A DNA stretch of 64,000 nt from Nothopassalora personata (lineage: Eukaryota; Ascomycota; Dothideomycetes; Mycosphaerellales; Mycosphaerellaceae). Numbering within the stretch: the first letter of the stretch is position 1; every line of letters begins with the position of its first letter. Shown in pieces: positions 1-12,400 of the stretch. The position numbers were made by a program, and so were the translations under genes. The notes under the pieces are model-generated. The model had not been told where the DNA came from and ran no database searches. It saw only the letters and a list, made by a program, of their open reading frames with translations. The stretch covers positions 1,364,001 to 1,428,000 of the forward strand of contig CM066292.1 of assembly GCA_033816765.1 (NCBI GenBank), in the 5' to 3' direction.

Positions 1-329
1 CCCGATGGCATGCCTTGCGCCGGCAAGGCAATATCTGCCACTGCTCTGCTTCTGGGAGCTCCACAAAACGAAAGTCGCGCGGAAGCCTAGCGATGGCGTC
101 GTGCTGCATCGGCGCTAGATTGAAGAGGTTCGCATTGCATCTGACCTGTGTAGTATGCCGGTTCTGTGTCGAAAATCCCGGGATCGGTGCGTTGTAATGC
201 AGTTGAGCGTTAACTAAGTGGCACAAGAATGGCTGCTTCTCGAGTGTCCGGGAAAGGTTGATGCTTCATCGGGATAGTTGTTTCATTATCACGGGCGGGG
301 AGGCATGGTCGCGCTCAAAGAGACAAGCG
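1..329. other. No feature recognised
   Basis: Low-repeat DNA of balanced composition with no RIP signature. Only short overlapping open frames are present and none has a recognisable motif or intron structure. Confidence 0.4.
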
Positions 330-1058
330 AGTAAGTCTGCAGTGAGCTTGTATGCTGAATGTTACATCGTTCTTGCATCTTCTCGCATGCTATCCCTGGC
401 CCCAGAAAGGTGCTTCTGATGGCAGTGCCTATGATCGACAGGTAGTAGAGATGAGTTGTGTCGTCCCGATGATGCTCAGGATTGCTGTACAATCCGATAT
501 TGCTCAGTTGTTGGCAAAGCTGCAGATATGTGCAGGGCCGGAAGTGCTGTCCTCGACCTTGCTGCCTTTGAGCGGTAGCTGGCAGATGAAGTGATGCTAG
601 GATTCTGGTAAGCTCCCCCCTGCGGCTAGTCCTACGCCGATGGTCAACAACCATATAACCGTGATACAACTTGAGAATATGGCTGTAATGCAGTGCTACC
701 CTAGCTGAATAGGTAGATCTGTTGACCCAATGCTTCGGAGTCCGGTAGAAGATAGGTTGTTGCATGCCATGTTGTAACGATTACATGCCTTGACGCGAGA
801 GACGCTTGTGACTGTGGCGGTAGATTGCCCCAATACGCAACTGAGGATGAGATTCGTATATCTCGCGAAGAGCTGCTAGTCTGCTATAAAGACGTCGAGT
901 ATTAGGTCCCAGACGGTGTGACGAGGTGGGCCGAAGTCGGCTGCCGAGTGTATGCAGCAGATCGTAGCATAGCAATTCCAAACGGCGCCAGGTCCATTGT
1001 TGAATGTCGTTTCAATTGGTTTGAAGCAGAAAGCTCCTCGCCTGTTAAGAGTTGCCAA
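330..1058 (-). pseudogene. Decayed coding sequence, possibly membrane protein
   Basis: One minus-strand frame, read from about 1058 down to 330, gives protein-like sequence interrupted by several TAG/TAA stops (first at 878-876). The start of the frame includes the stretch VWDLILDVFIAD followed by a stop and QLFARYTNLILS. A second hydrophobic run (ITAIFSSCITVIWLLT) could be a membrane segment. No family is recognised. The stops fit CAG/TGG to TAG changes, so mild RIP or simple pseudogene decay could explain them. An overlapping 158-residue open frame at 289-765 looks like a shadow. Confidence 0.3.
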
Positions 1059-2282
1059 GCGTGGGTCACCTGGAAATGAGCTCTCTTGTAGCGTACAGTA
1101 CAGTACATCAGTCGTGGCCGTGCAGATTATCAGTCAGCGCCGTGACATGTGCCACATGGCTTGCCGTTGACTCTTGACCTCTGACGCTTACAAATGAGAA
1201 GTGGGAGGTCTCAAGGGTCCAGTGAGTATGCACCGAGGTCTCTATTTTCCTTTAGAGGAGATGTAGAGTTCGAACTCGCCGGCACATCACCGATGCCGGA
1301 CCTAGAGAGGTCGGCCAATTCAGAATATCGAACTTTGGTGGTGATGCTTTCTGCGAGGTCCCTAGGCCGAACAACCTGTTCATCTCCACAGCGACGAGGA
1401 CTGTCTTACGCTAGGAACTAGGGCTTCCATCCTAGAGATTCATCGACACTGCTCTAAATACTAGTCAGTACACCTAGTACGCGATCCGACGATCCATAGC
1501 TACCTGTCTCTGCTCGTTTCAATGAACCGTAGATCGGCAGAATAGAGCTCCATCGGAACCATCACCATGCTGAATTTGGTCAAGCGAGGTAGACGACGGA
1601 AGTCCAGTGCCCTAAGGAGACTCTCTACAGGACAGCTCAGTACGACGCCGAATCTGTCCCGATAGCACAACAAAGAGCGACAGCTTCCAGTGTAAAAGTT
1701 ATTCCACAGCTGCTACAGGCGGAGAGGAATCTGGATCAATGATTGAAGCGATACCGTGGAAGATGTGCTATCCGAAGCAGGAGCAAGCTTCGGCCGCCGG
1801 TCCTGTCGGAGAGCCCTCGCTCCTGCGTGGGAGGTGTACGTATAAGTGTTGTAGTATGAGTATGTCACACATTAGCTCATTAGATGAATGGTGCGACAGC
1901 CTTCTAGAAGAGTACTCTGTACGTACCGAAGGCTCACGGGGAAGATTTCTGCCCAACTTCGAGACGCTATTCAATTAATACCGTCCGTCCGCGCAGTCTG
2001 TGTACTCTGCAGGTGTTTGTAATAGGCATCTTCCGAATGAGAGCCATTGCTATGCGGGAAGCATGATTGCACTTGCTTCCAGATTGAGGGTGCGTGCTGT
2101 GCCCCAAAAGCCCGGGCAGGAAAGACGAACGTAATATGTCACCGACATAGCCTGCTTAAAGATCAAGCCTCATTACCATGGCCATCCGAATGAACAGAGC
2201 GCTGGAACCTCCTCCGTTCCGGGCATAAGGTGACTGACGCCTTTCCTCATGTGAGCAGAGCATTTGAATACTTGTCGGATCC
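1059..2282. other. Intergenic, no firm gene
   Basis: No RIP signature and no recognisable motif. A short open frame at 1739-1978 (+, 79 codons) is protein-like near its C-terminus but is matched by an open frame on the other strand, so neither is called. Confidence 0.35.
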
Positions 2283-2839
2283 CTAGCTGCACTCGGAGAA
2301 GTCATTGGTGTGGATTTTCAGTACAGAGTACGCCAGCTTGCGACATGTTTGGCGAGTCCAGTGATGAGAAAACATGAGTGGCCGTCCGTGGTTGGCATCT
2401 GTGCTGTTATTAAGCTTGGCCAGCATATCGCGGAGGTCGCCGTTGGCCTCGACCAGAGTGGGACCCTGCTTATATCCAGGATTCGTCAACAGTGTAGAGA
2501 TCAACGCTCTGTGTTAGGCTGCTGTTGGGACTTTGGCGTTTCTTTGTGCGTTTCGTTATCGAAGATAAAGAGGCCCGTAAGGAGGGCCTCCGGCCAACAA
2601 GGAGGTTGCATCTGAGGGGTCCATTGGGTCACAATCTTGGTGTTGAGGATTTTCCGAACAACAGGCATATCGTACTGCGTGTTTGATAAGCCATTGAATC
2701 TCTTCGTTGGAGGGGAGGTGGTCTTGATTATGATGTCAGCATTGTTCTGCTGTGACGCCGGCAACTCAACCGAGAAGTGGGATAGATCTACAATTTCGGC
2801 CTTAGGCCGTAAGCTGACGCGCTTATCCGAGGTGTTGTA
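2283..2839 (-). pseudogene. Decayed host gene, unknown product
   Basis: A minus-strand frame runs open from about 2839 to 2501, then continues after one frameshift near 2504 to a stop at 2283. The first part contains AEIVDLSHFSVELPAS and the second NPGYKQGPTLVEANGDLRDM, both with ordinary protein composition. There is no in-frame ATG at the beginning of the first part (the 2764 start is a TTG), so the true start is upstream or lost. No family recognised. The plus-strand open frames here look like shadows. Confidence 0.35.
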
Positions 2840-3097
2840 TCAATTCAACTACACGCTCGATCGACACTATTCTTTTGCTATCTTTCAAAATAGGTGTATG
2901 CGAGATAAAAATAATTATTGCGGCATTAATATTGCGTTGTGGTGTTGTAGTATTGTTAATGTGAAGCTGCGAAGCCGCATTCTTGGAGAGGCCTCGAAAT
3001 CCTCCCACTTTTTTCCGCGCCAAGACTCCTCGCACACTGGCTAGTCGGCAAATTCGGTCGCGAGTGTTTCACAACCTAGAACTATTTATCCGGTGTC

Positions 3098-3965
3098 ATG
3101 CAGCTGCACAATGCACAGTGCGTCGAGCAACAGTGGTTGAGCGAGGATGATCCTCGTTATGGCCGCATCGATCGCCCTGGCTCGTACGTCTCTCTCGTAT
3201 TCAGGCAGGTACAACTTACTACTACGTCGCACGGCATCCCTTGGTCTGATATTGTGATGGTCTTTTCAGGCGCAAATCGCGCTTCTTGGTCCACATGATC
3301 CCCAGCACGCAGGCACTTCTCCATTGCTCATCACATTGCACAGTACACAAGTCGCATGGTGTTGGATCTGTCACGGTATCTGCAGCCGCGCGATGGCGAC
3401 ACATGCAGCTTGGCCATATCACATTTCACACTGTAGCGGGAAGCCGCAGACCTCGCCTGCAGTGCTGGGACGCGACATTGTTGAGCAGATGCATGAGACA
3501 TGGAGAATGCGAAGGATGGAGGTAGGCCTGGAGATATATAGGTGCGGGATTCGTTGCTTATCTTCATGACCTTCTCGTCACTTCACCTCCAGCTCTTTCG
3601 CGCGTAGCAGACCACCGAAATGCATTCCTCTCCTCCGCGGCGAGACAGCGCATACTCTGTGCCCATGGGCGAAGATCACAGCTATGGCGGACTCAGCATC
3701 AACGTCGATCCACCTGGTGACGCACGAGTGACCGGCATGAGCTTCGATAACGGATTTAGTGTTCCGTGAGTGCGGGTCTGCCTCTACATCCTCACTGTAC
3801 ACATGTTTCCTAACACTTCTAAAAAGAGTCGAGCAGGTCGAACCGGTGGATCTCGAGATCGATTTAGTCCACCACAGCCAAGACTATGCCGACAACGCTT
3901 CAGACGGACCACCCAAGTCTCCAGGCCTGGCCCCTACCGAAACGAACGTCTTGTCTCGTGATTAG
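3098..3965 (+). CDS. Spliced hypothetical protein with Cys/His cluster (4 exons)
   Basis: Four exons join in one frame: 3098-3208, 3270-3521, 3608-3765 and 3827-3965, giving 219 residues. Introns are 61, 86 and 61 bp, each GT..AG, with a CTAAC-like branch site before the last acceptor. The sum of exon lengths (660) is divisible by three and each junction keeps the frame, which is hard to get by chance. Exon 2 contains a cluster beginning WCWICHGICSRAMATHAAW and ending in HxxHC, a possible metal-binding site. The last exons are acidic and Ser/Pro-rich, probably disordered. Function is not recognised. The terminal TAG at 3963-3965 could be a mutated CAG, because the same frame stays open beyond it. 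Intron 2 has an alternative acceptor that would end the protein within a few codons. Confidence 0.55.
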
Positions 3966-4403
3966 GAGACGCGAGATCTACATGCGGCCTTGGCCAATGG
4001 CAATGAAGAGCGTACATCCGTCCAGCAGGATACACCCTCCAAAGTGCTCGATAGTCATCACCAAGCAGCGTCTGGAGAGTCGACGCAGCCCCTCGGACTC
4101 TCGACCAACACCCTTGACAACGCCGATCAGGACACAGATCTTCTCATGCTTCTAGAACTTCTCACGCTTCAGGAACAATCCTTTGGCCTACGGTCCTCCG
4201 CACCTCTGCGCGGCCGTCTCCCATCACGCCGTCACACAGGCATTTTCACGGCGGCGGACGTCCTTTTGCACAAGGTATGCGTGGCGGGGACGCGTGGTCC
4301 GGAGACCCGAGGAGCGCGTGTCGTCAAGACACGCCGGGTCGCTTGTCCTCGGCCACTTCGTCCTGCTCCTAGCTTGGCACTGGCGAAGATTGGGGAACTG
4401 TGA
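3966..4403 (+). pseudogene. In-frame continuation of the preceding gene
   Basis: The frame of the last exon at 3827-3965 stays open after the TAG for about 146 more codons, with Gln/Ser/Asp-rich sequence such as LLMLLELLTLQEQSFG near residue 55. This suggests the TAG is a nonsense change and the original protein was longer. Downstream of about 4200 the residues turn Arg/Pro-rich and other frames look equally plausible, so a frameshift or another intron is possible. Confidence 0.3.
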
Positions 4404-4636
4404 ATGGCAATGACGACTGTTCTACGCTACGCTCCCTCTCGGACTACCATCCTTAGCGTCCCCTACGGACTGTACCTGAAGCTTGCGAGTATAACGAAGA
4501 ATGGTCGCCATCGGGAATGCGGAAAGTTCAGTGACGCAGTGCTGCTGTGAGGTACGGCGTGCTGGCAGCTGGTCGAGACGTGGAGGGGGTTCTTGTAGTA
4601 GTCGACACGAAGCGCTGTAGTCAACTTGCCTGCTCT

Positions 4637-4692
4637 AACAGCCATAACTCTATGCAACAGCCATAACTCTATGCAACAGCCATAACTCTATA
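4637..4692. repeat. Short tandem repeat, 19-bp unit x3
   Basis: Three consecutive copies of a 19-bp unit (aacagccataactctatgc); the last copy differs at its end. No gene overlaps it. Confidence 0.85.
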
Positions 4693-4980
4693 CACCCTGT
4701 GCTTCCAATATCCTTTTTGAACATCACTTCCACTCCAACCAACAATCCCCGCACTCTGTATGAAGGATTACGCGACCGAAGTTGGCGGCTGTAGCTTAAC
4801 CGCGGGCAAATCCCGCTCTACTCCACGGCTGACGTTGGGAGCCAGAGCATAGTGGACTGCGATCCAAGGATCCTGCATGGCAAACATGCCCGACTACGAT
4901 CGGGCCCAAAGACGTCTCGGGCAAAACCTGCATGGTGGTAGCGATTCTTCGCGCGACCAGCAGCTCCTGTTTTCGTCTAA

Positions 4981-5104
4981 GGGCAGCTCACATTCTCCAT
5001 TCTCCTCGCTAGGCGGGCAAGCGCATTTTGGTACGCTACAGGGCTAATCAAATCTTGAATAATGACTAAGATCGGAGCTGCCCCTAGGCGAATTCGTGAG
5101 CTGC
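4981..5104. repeat. MITE-like element, copy 1
   Basis: A 124-bp segment bounded by inverted GGGCAGCTCAC / GTGAGCTGC ends. Its interior (including caggcgggcaagcgcatttt-like sequence and gactaagatcggagctg) recurs in opposite orientation at 21591-21700. Length and inverted ends suggest a non-autonomous DNA transposon or the end of a larger one; no TSD was identified. Confidence 0.45.
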
Positions 5105-5116
5105 GACTCGCCCGCG

Positions 5117-5250
5117 AGTTATCACCCATGTTCGGGGAGTTATCACCCACGTTCGGCGAGTCGCGGGTCTGGTATCACCCATGTTCGACGAGTCAACACC
5201 CAAGTTCGGCAAGTCGCAGCTCTGATATCACCCAAGTTCGGCGAATCGCA
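5117..5250. repeat. Degenerate tandem repeat around ATCACCCATGTTCGGCGAGT
   Basis: Five or so imperfect copies of a roughly 20-bp unit (atcacccatgttcggcgagt), some joined by a tcgcagctctg spacer. It lies directly beside the MITE-like repeat at 4981-5104. Confidence 0.75.
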
Positions 5251-5784
5251 GCTCTGCTGACCTTGCACAAGCTGGCAGCTAGCACCTTGTACTCGTTCTG
5301 TAAGTCTTTACGTCATGATCATCTCGTTACTGCCATCTGCCAAGAATACTTCCCGAAGTCCGTACACTACAATGGCGTTCTAGTAAGCCAATGGTAAAAC
5401 GGTATCAGTGAAATGCAGTCCGTGAGCTTCTGCTACAGGCCTGCCTCTAGAGTCGTTCTCGCATCTGCGACCTGCGCTCGATTTTCGAGTCTGATTAGCA
5501 TTGATGCAACACCTCCAAGACATACCGCACGATGCTAGGTTCGTTAGGAATGGCCAGACTTCAAGTGCTCCGTCTGCCGCCTTCTGGGAAGCCGAAGGCT
5601 GTGCGGCCGACTTCCTCTCGTGCTAGGTGAAGATACGCCCGCGTATGATGGGTACTCGGGCTGACAGGTCGGCGCGTGGCACCACGTTGTCGTCGCTGCG
5701 ACGGCCATGATCCACGTTGAACGCCCGTATATCTTCATTCGTTTTCTACAAGGTATTCCACACTTCCTTTAAGTAACTATGTCT
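5251..5784. other. Intergenic, nothing recognised
   Basis: Balanced composition, no RIP signature, only short open frames without motifs. Confidence 0.35.
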
Positions 5785-6020
5785 CTACATTCGCAAGAAG
5801 GCAACGCCAGTTGTCTCGGAGAGTCGGGCAACGTTAGCAGGAATTGCATCAACCCGCTTTGCGGGAAGATCTATGGCCGCTTGCAAGCCAGCTTAGAGGC
5901 CTCGGATGTCCTTATCGTCTCTGGAGTCATCTTCTTTAAGTGCAATTCGTCGTGCCTCCTCGACTTCCGCTTTTACCTGTTCTTCCGTGTAACCTTCTCA
6001 CGCGCTGCTGCCTGCAATGC
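5785..6020 (-). pseudogene. Decayed host gene, 3' part, split by Copia-1
   Basis: Minus-strand coding sequence enters from the far side of Copia-1 (20381-20709) and continues here. After a small frameshift near 5998 it contains TEEQVKAEVEEARRIALKED, an acidic helical stretch, then a TAA near 5898, and the frame ends at 5787-5785. The protein is not recognised. Removing Copia-1 and one AATGC duplicate brings the two halves together as a continuous Gln/Ala-rich segment across the insertion point. Confidence 0.45.
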
Positions 6021-6197
6021 TGTTGTGAATCAGGTGACCAAGGTCCATGATTAGTCAGGACTTGGCACACACACACTATATCACACTGTTTTCTGTAGCC
6101 AGATAGTCTCACACCTTGTGGCAATTCATAAGGGTTACTAATCCACCCTATCGTTTTAATCTAGAAGCTTATACTCGTTAAATACCTATTTACAATA
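6021..6197 (+). repeat. Copia-1 5' LTR
   Basis: 177 bp, TG..TA (mutated CA). The outer part, facing unique DNA, is unmutated. The inner part from about 6120 shows G-to-A and C-to-T changes relative to the 3' LTR. One base shorter than the 3' LTR. Confidence 0.92.
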
Positions 6198-6220
6198 GGT
6201 TATGAGCCCGGGTGCTCCTC
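6198..6220 (+). other. Copia-1 primer-binding site (half-tRNA-iMet type)
   Basis: Directly after the LTR is GGTTATGAGCCCGGG. This is not complementary to a tRNA 3' end. It looks complementary to an initiator Met tRNA anticodon arm (loop CUCAUAA), as in Drosophila copia, where a 5' half tRNA-iMet fragment primes synthesis. Copia-2 has the same site. Confidence 0.7.
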
Positions 6221-9200
6221 TGCCTATCCAATTTGAAACCTAAATCGTTATCGAAGTTCTATTAAGGATTAGCTTGCCTTGCTAGTAGACTCAACCCTGC
6301 ATTTATTTTACGGACAACTACCTAATCGATTTAAGAACTACTATAGGAGATCGGCACTAAGCACTAGTACTATAGTATAGCATCTAAAAGAGCTAGACTA
6401 GGTATAGAGTTTAGAAACAACACCTCTAGCAACCTAGTAAGATCCGCTAAGGACAACTAGGTGCTTAGGAAAGGCGTGTAGTTCTAGGCATAGAAATCTA
6501 TGCTAATTAGCGCACTGCTAGAGAAGGATCTAGTTAGATACGTGATCTATAATCTAGACTAGGTTAACCTAAAGTACGCTCTAAACAGGGCAGCTTATAA
6601 TCAACCCTAAGATGTAACTAAGAATGTCTAAGAGAAGACTACCTAGAATAAAGCCCCTTAGGACATTACTAGTAGTGCAAGATACAAAGCTGCCTATAAG
6701 CGATAGAAGAAAGAGGACATGCAAGCATATAGTATTATTATAGCTAGATTAGATTCTACCCTAAGGCTAAACTTTAGAGATGTAGACAAGTTAGCTAAGG
6801 AATCGTATAATTTGATTAAGGCAACATACAAGCCAGTTATTACAATTGATCTGTATATAACACTCTAAAGGTAGTTAGGCACATTAAACTAGATGCTACA
6901 AGACCTAATACATTAAAGTACTATAAAGACTTTTAAGCATAGGTAAATAACAATAAGACTACTCTAGAGCAATTTATTAGATCTTCCCTAGTTAATAACA
7001 AGTTAAGGCTTAAATCCTCTTTTGTCCTCCTAGATAGTATCTATAGATTGTACTTTGTTAAAGGTCTAAACCATGTCGAATAGCTTAGGACATAGAGACA
7101 TAACAATCCCCTAGAATTAACTACCCTAGAGAGAATATTTATAACTCTTAGGAAGGAGTAAGTACCTACCACCTATAAGCCTAGCAATAGCTTTATTAGA
7201 GCATTCTTAAGTAAGAATAATAATAAGCAGTGCATATAGTGCTTACATAAGCACACTAACGCGAACTGCTACAAGTAGCATCTAGAGAAGAATCCTAGGA
7301 ATAGGTCTAAGAAGGGTAAAGATACCCTAAAGGATAGGGTAAAGAAGGTAAAGGGTAGCAAATCCCCTAGGAAGAGGATTGCTGCAGCAATTAATGACTA
7401 GTTAGACTTATTATCTAATTAGGAGCACAGCTCTAACAGTAATAGGGACTAGAGATAACTACATAGGAGGTCTAGAGTAGCTGTTACAGTTACACAACTA
7501 GTGTACATGGGAAGGACAGCAGCTACCGCATTAAACCTAATCTTAATAGACAAAGTCTATAACATAGGCACATCCTTCTATATCTACAATAATCTTATAG
7601 ACCTTTAGAATGTTAGGCTAAGACTAAGGCCTACATGCTTCTTATAGGCCGTTAGGCAAGGATCTCTTATAACTAAAGGAGAATTGGAGTAGGTTATAAA
7701 GAACCATCTTAGCTAAGAGACTACCCTCCTCCTTCGTAATATGCTTTACTTACTAGAGTTAGATACGACACTAATCTCTATAGAACTCCTATATAAGAAA
7801 CATAGAGTTTACCTAGATAGACTATCTAAAATGCTATTCTAGAAGGACAAGCCGGTAGGCTTAGTTAAGATAATAAAAAATGTTATTGTCTTTAGGAACC
7901 TTAGGGTAAAGAGGGGTTCTAGGAAGGATAAAGACAGATTAGCACTAAAAGGACTTGCTACTCTTACATTTGCTAAGCTAAGAACTAACACAGTTAGATA
8001 GCATTAAAGGCTTAGGTATATTAGGAGCACATTACTTAATACTACAAAAGAAGCAGTTAAGGGCCTAGAAGATGTTAATACTACAGAGTTAGGGCATTGT
8101 AAGACTTGTAAGCTTATAAGGTTATAAAGAGTTGTTTTAAGAATCCCTAGGAGACCTGCACTAGAGGCATTAGATAAAATCTATGCTAACCTAGTTAGTC
8201 TAATCACTCCACTCTCTTATAATGGTTACGCATGTTGCCTTATACTTACGTGTGCTAAAACTAGGATAAGGTAGTACTTGCTACTTCTAAAGAAAAGTGC
8301 TGCTCTAATAGCAATTAAGACTTAGCTTACTATAATATAGAACTACTATAAGAAGAAACCTAAGATCTAGTTCTTGGATAGTAGTGGGGAATTTAACAAC
8401 ATTAAACTTAGAACACATGCCTAACATAAAGGAATTAGATAGGATTTTGCATCACTATATACACCTAAGTAGAATGGAATTGCTAAAGCTTCGAATAAAG
8501 TTATTATTAACAAGGCTAGAGCTATGCTTATAGACTCTAGCTTGCTATAGAACCTCTAGCCCTAGGCTATGGATTTTGCATGCTATATCACGAACCGCCT
8601 CTTCAACTTAATAACAAAAAATGTACTATAGATTAACTTTAAGAAGGACCTAGGCATTAATATTAAAGAGATAGACTTAAGGAATGTAAGGAGGTTTAGA
8701 TGTAAAGCATACAAACATAACAACAATTACACTAAGTCTAAAAAGTTCTCTACAAGGGCGGACATATAGTAGTATATAGGATTCTAGGGTAGTTCATTAA
8801 CTAACTACCTACTGTAGAAGCTATGGTAGGAGAAAGGAAAATAGGTCTATAAGACGACCTATTCCCCCTATGTAACTTTTAATAAAGATTTCTTATAGAA
8901 CTCGCAATACTAAATCGCTATAGGTAAGCAGGTCGCTTAGGGGGAGTAGATAGGGCAGACTGTTAAGAGCTCCTAGCTTGCTGCTAGTAATGAGCATACT
9001 GTCCTAGATGACGAGATCACCTTCCTTAGACATCCCTATAATAACCCTAAGGACCCTTACTATAAAGGTATTTACATGCCTTATAAAGGGCTACACGAGC
9101 TAGAAGCGAGTCACTAACCCTATAAACCTTTAAGGGGAGCTATGTAGCTAAAGGGGGAGCTACTGCAGCATAGTAACTAACCTAAAACACAAAGGGCTTC

Positions 9201-10792
9201 GTAATAAGACTCCCCTAACTAAGGTTAGTCTTAGGGGGAGTATAGGACAGAAGATTCACGTCTACTATTTAGAGACACATCCCCCTAGCTCTAGGAATAG
9301 TCTCCTATAGAGCACACCCAGCTCTAGGAACAATCTCCTATAGAGTATACCTAGCTCTAGGAACAATCCCCTATAGAGCATAAGCCTTAGACTTTACAGT
9401 CTAAAGAGCTACACTAAGAAGACACAGCTCTAGCTGTGTAAGAAGACCCTAATTAGGCCATAATACTATTATACCCTACCCTACATATTAGTAAGAGGAA
9501 GAGAGATAGGACTTATAAGCCTATAAAGACTAAACAAGCTAAGGTCTATCCTAAGCCAACTAGGAGAAGTTCAAGACAGAACAGATCCTATTATAATTAC
9601 AGTAAACTTGAGAAAGTATTCGCTGCAATAGCTATAGATAATGTAAAGAAGGGGAAGCTTGCAGATCCTGCCACCCTAACTAAAGCATTAAACAGACCTA
9701 ATAGAGCTAAATAGATTAGGGCAATTAGAAAGGAATTTAACTCCTTAGAAGACATAGAATGTGTTACATAGATCCTATTATAGAAAGTCCCTAAGGGCAG
9801 GAAACTGCTTATAGGAAAATAGGTCCTACACTACAAGTATCTTCCTAATAGGTCTATTAAGAAGCGTAGAGCTAGATAGGTAGTAAAGGGGTTTACTTAA
9901 AAGCAAGGGACAGACTGTATTAAAACCTTTGCTCCAACCCTAAGGCTACTAATAAGTAGGATTCTCCTAGTCCTATGCACAGTTCTTAGCTAGAAGAGGA
10001 GACAGATTAATGTTAAAACAGCATTTATGAACCCTAACATTAATAGGCCTTTGTACATTAAACTACTAGAAGGGGCAGAACTTATTAAGAAAGATCTATC
10101 TAACAAAGTCCTAGAAATCAAGAAGGGACTATATAGATTGAAACAAGCTACAAACCTCTAGTACTATAATGCTAAGGAAGCTCTAGAAGAATTAGGCCTA
10201 AAGAGACTTAATTCTAATACATGTCTTTTTTAGGGGGAGAATCTTTTAGTTCTCCTATATATAGATGACTTTTAGATCTTTAGCGACAGTAATTAGAAGA
10301 TTGAGAGGTTTATTGCTAGACTAAAGAAGAAGTACTCCATTAAAACTATTAACACCAACCTTTTCCTAGGCATGCAACTAAAGAGTGAAAAGAATAGAGA
10401 TCTCTATGTCTCCTAAAAGCACTATACTTTAGAGAAACTTTAGAAATATAGCCTAGACTCAGCTAAAAGTATTAAGTATCCCCTTAACCGCCTATATAAA
10501 GCTTATGAAGAGCAATGTAACATATAGGATTATAATCTGTTTAACATATTAATTAGGGAACTCTAGTACCTAGCTAACTAAACTAGGCTAGATATCTCCT
10601 ATGCAATAAACCACTTAGCTAAATTCTTAGCTAATCCGGCAGTAGAACATATTGCTGTAGCAAAGCATGTTTAGAGATACATTGCTAGAATAATTAACAA
10701 GTGCCTAATCTTTAGAAAAACACAATCCCTAAAGCTAGAGATCTACATAGACTCTAATTTCTCTAGAGATCCAATAGGCAGATCCACCTTAG

Positions 10793-11201
10793 TGTTACGG
10801 TTCTAATCTAGGGCTGAAGGAAGCTAACTAATTAGACCTCCACGATTGGCGGGCGCTTTCGCCCGAGAAGTGCTCTCTCACCCGTAGGAATGAAACTAAG
10901 GAACCGAGAGAGCAACTAAAGTGATCTCCTTAACCTCGTTTATCTCGGTGATCTCGAGAGAGCATAGAGAGCATGGAGAGTACGGAGAGTAAACGCTCTA
11001 TCTCCTTTATATTTAGGAACGCTAGAAACCCTTATGGTTCTAATGCGTTTAACTTATGTTACTATCTTACTAATTAGAATACAACTCTTATTCCTGTTAT
11101 TTATCTTCGCTTAGCTTACTTTAGCCTCTCTAAAGAATAATACCGCTACGTGACTTGACTTATCTCTCTTTTAAGACTAGCCCTAGAACGAGACAATAAC
11201 A
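10793..11201 (+). repeat. Gypsy-1 5' LTR
   Basis: 409 bp. U3 carries GAGAGCAT-type repeats and an inverted GCGGGCGCTTTCGCCCG. The region downstream of about 11010 (R-U5) is shared with the Gypsy-2 LTR, whereas U3 is not. Confidence 0.9.
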
Positions 11202-11218
11202 CTTTAAACGCCCTTAGG

Positions 11219-12400
11219 ATAAGCGCTACTCAAGTAGCTAGTAGGGGAACACCCGCCCCTAGCGAAGTAGGAAGCATCCGCCGTACGCTACTACAATAGA
11301 CTACTACGAAGGACGATAAGTCTAATAACGATAACGAGCCTACTCTAAGGAGGAACGACGTTAAGGCTACTAAGCTAGACCTCTTCTATAGAGACAGAGC
11401 CAAGTTCGACGACTGGATTAATTAGATGGATATGTACCTTATGTTTAACCTAGTCGATGCCGATAAAAGAACTATCTTCGCCATTACGTACCTTCGCGGA
11501 AGTGCGTAGAACTAGATCAAACCTTACCTTAAAGAAAACCTTAAAGGTATAGGACGATTAGACCCCACTAGAATGTTTAGGAGCTACACCCTTTTTAAAG
11601 AGAAGATAAAATCAATCTTTGGAACCTCGAACGAAGTCTAATAGGCTATACGAATCATTTAACACCTAAAGTAGAAGACGTCTACTTTAGAGTATGCCGC
11701 TAAATTCGAAGAATACGGACAAATCACTAGATAGGACTAGACGGCGTTAATAACTATATTCCGACGTAGACTTAAAGACTCCGTTAAGGACGAGTTAATA
11801 AGACACGGGGGACAGATCACTAACCTCGAAGAGCTAATAAAGGCGTCGATTAACATCGATAACTAGCTCTAGGAACGACACTAGGAGAAGAAATACGACT
11901 CTAAAGTAGGAGGAATAGTAGGATACGCTCCGGACCGTAGACCCTTAGGAGGATACATTACGAAGGGAAAATTCTTACGATAAAGCCAGCCCTACTATAG
12001 ACTATAGCCAATGGAACTAGACGTTACCTAACGAGGACGGAGGATCGACAAGAGTAGGGGCTACGGAAAGAAGCCCTTTAAAGGAAAAGGAAAACTTACA
12101 TACCATACCTATAGTAAGGAAGGTTACATAGCGCGGGATTGCCGCGGTAAAAATATAGTGCGCCGCGAGCAATTTAATATAATGCAACCCCGAACTAGTA
12201 AATCTAAGAGTAGCGTTAGATCTCGAGGAGATACCGACTATACTCGGAGAGTAGGGGAGAGAGCTAGCAATAGAAGCACGACGCCTCTCCTAGACCCCTT
12301 AGAAGAACGAGGAAGATACTATAGGTAGCAAATGGTAGTTATTCTATTTAATGCGAAGAACCAACTACGACAGTTCAATATAATAACACGAAGAGTTGAC
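11219..12400 (+). pseudogene. Gypsy-1 gag remnant
   Basis: Starts at ATA (11219-11221), the RIP-mutated form of the ATG that survives at the equivalent place in Gypsy-2 (34678). The start reads SATQVASRGTPAPSEVGS. A retrotransposon gag core follows, with MDMYLMFNLVDADKRTIF and an ITYLRGSA block. A mutated CCHC knuckle at about 12090-12144 has the two first cysteines converted to tyrosine (Y-H-T-Y..GYIARDC). Homologous in layout to the intact gag of nonaut-A. Confidence 0.85.

Noticed and set aside
4637..4692. Possible CRISPR-like repeat
   Set aside because: Units are directly adjacent with no spacers and the genome is eukaryotic; it is a simple tandem repeat.
6230..10792. Codon reassignment (TAG read as Trp/Gln) as an explanation for the stops
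   Set aside because: TAG and TAA both replace CAG, CAA and TGG only in repeats, whereas the intact nonaut-A gag uses normal codons; RIP-type mutation explains this.
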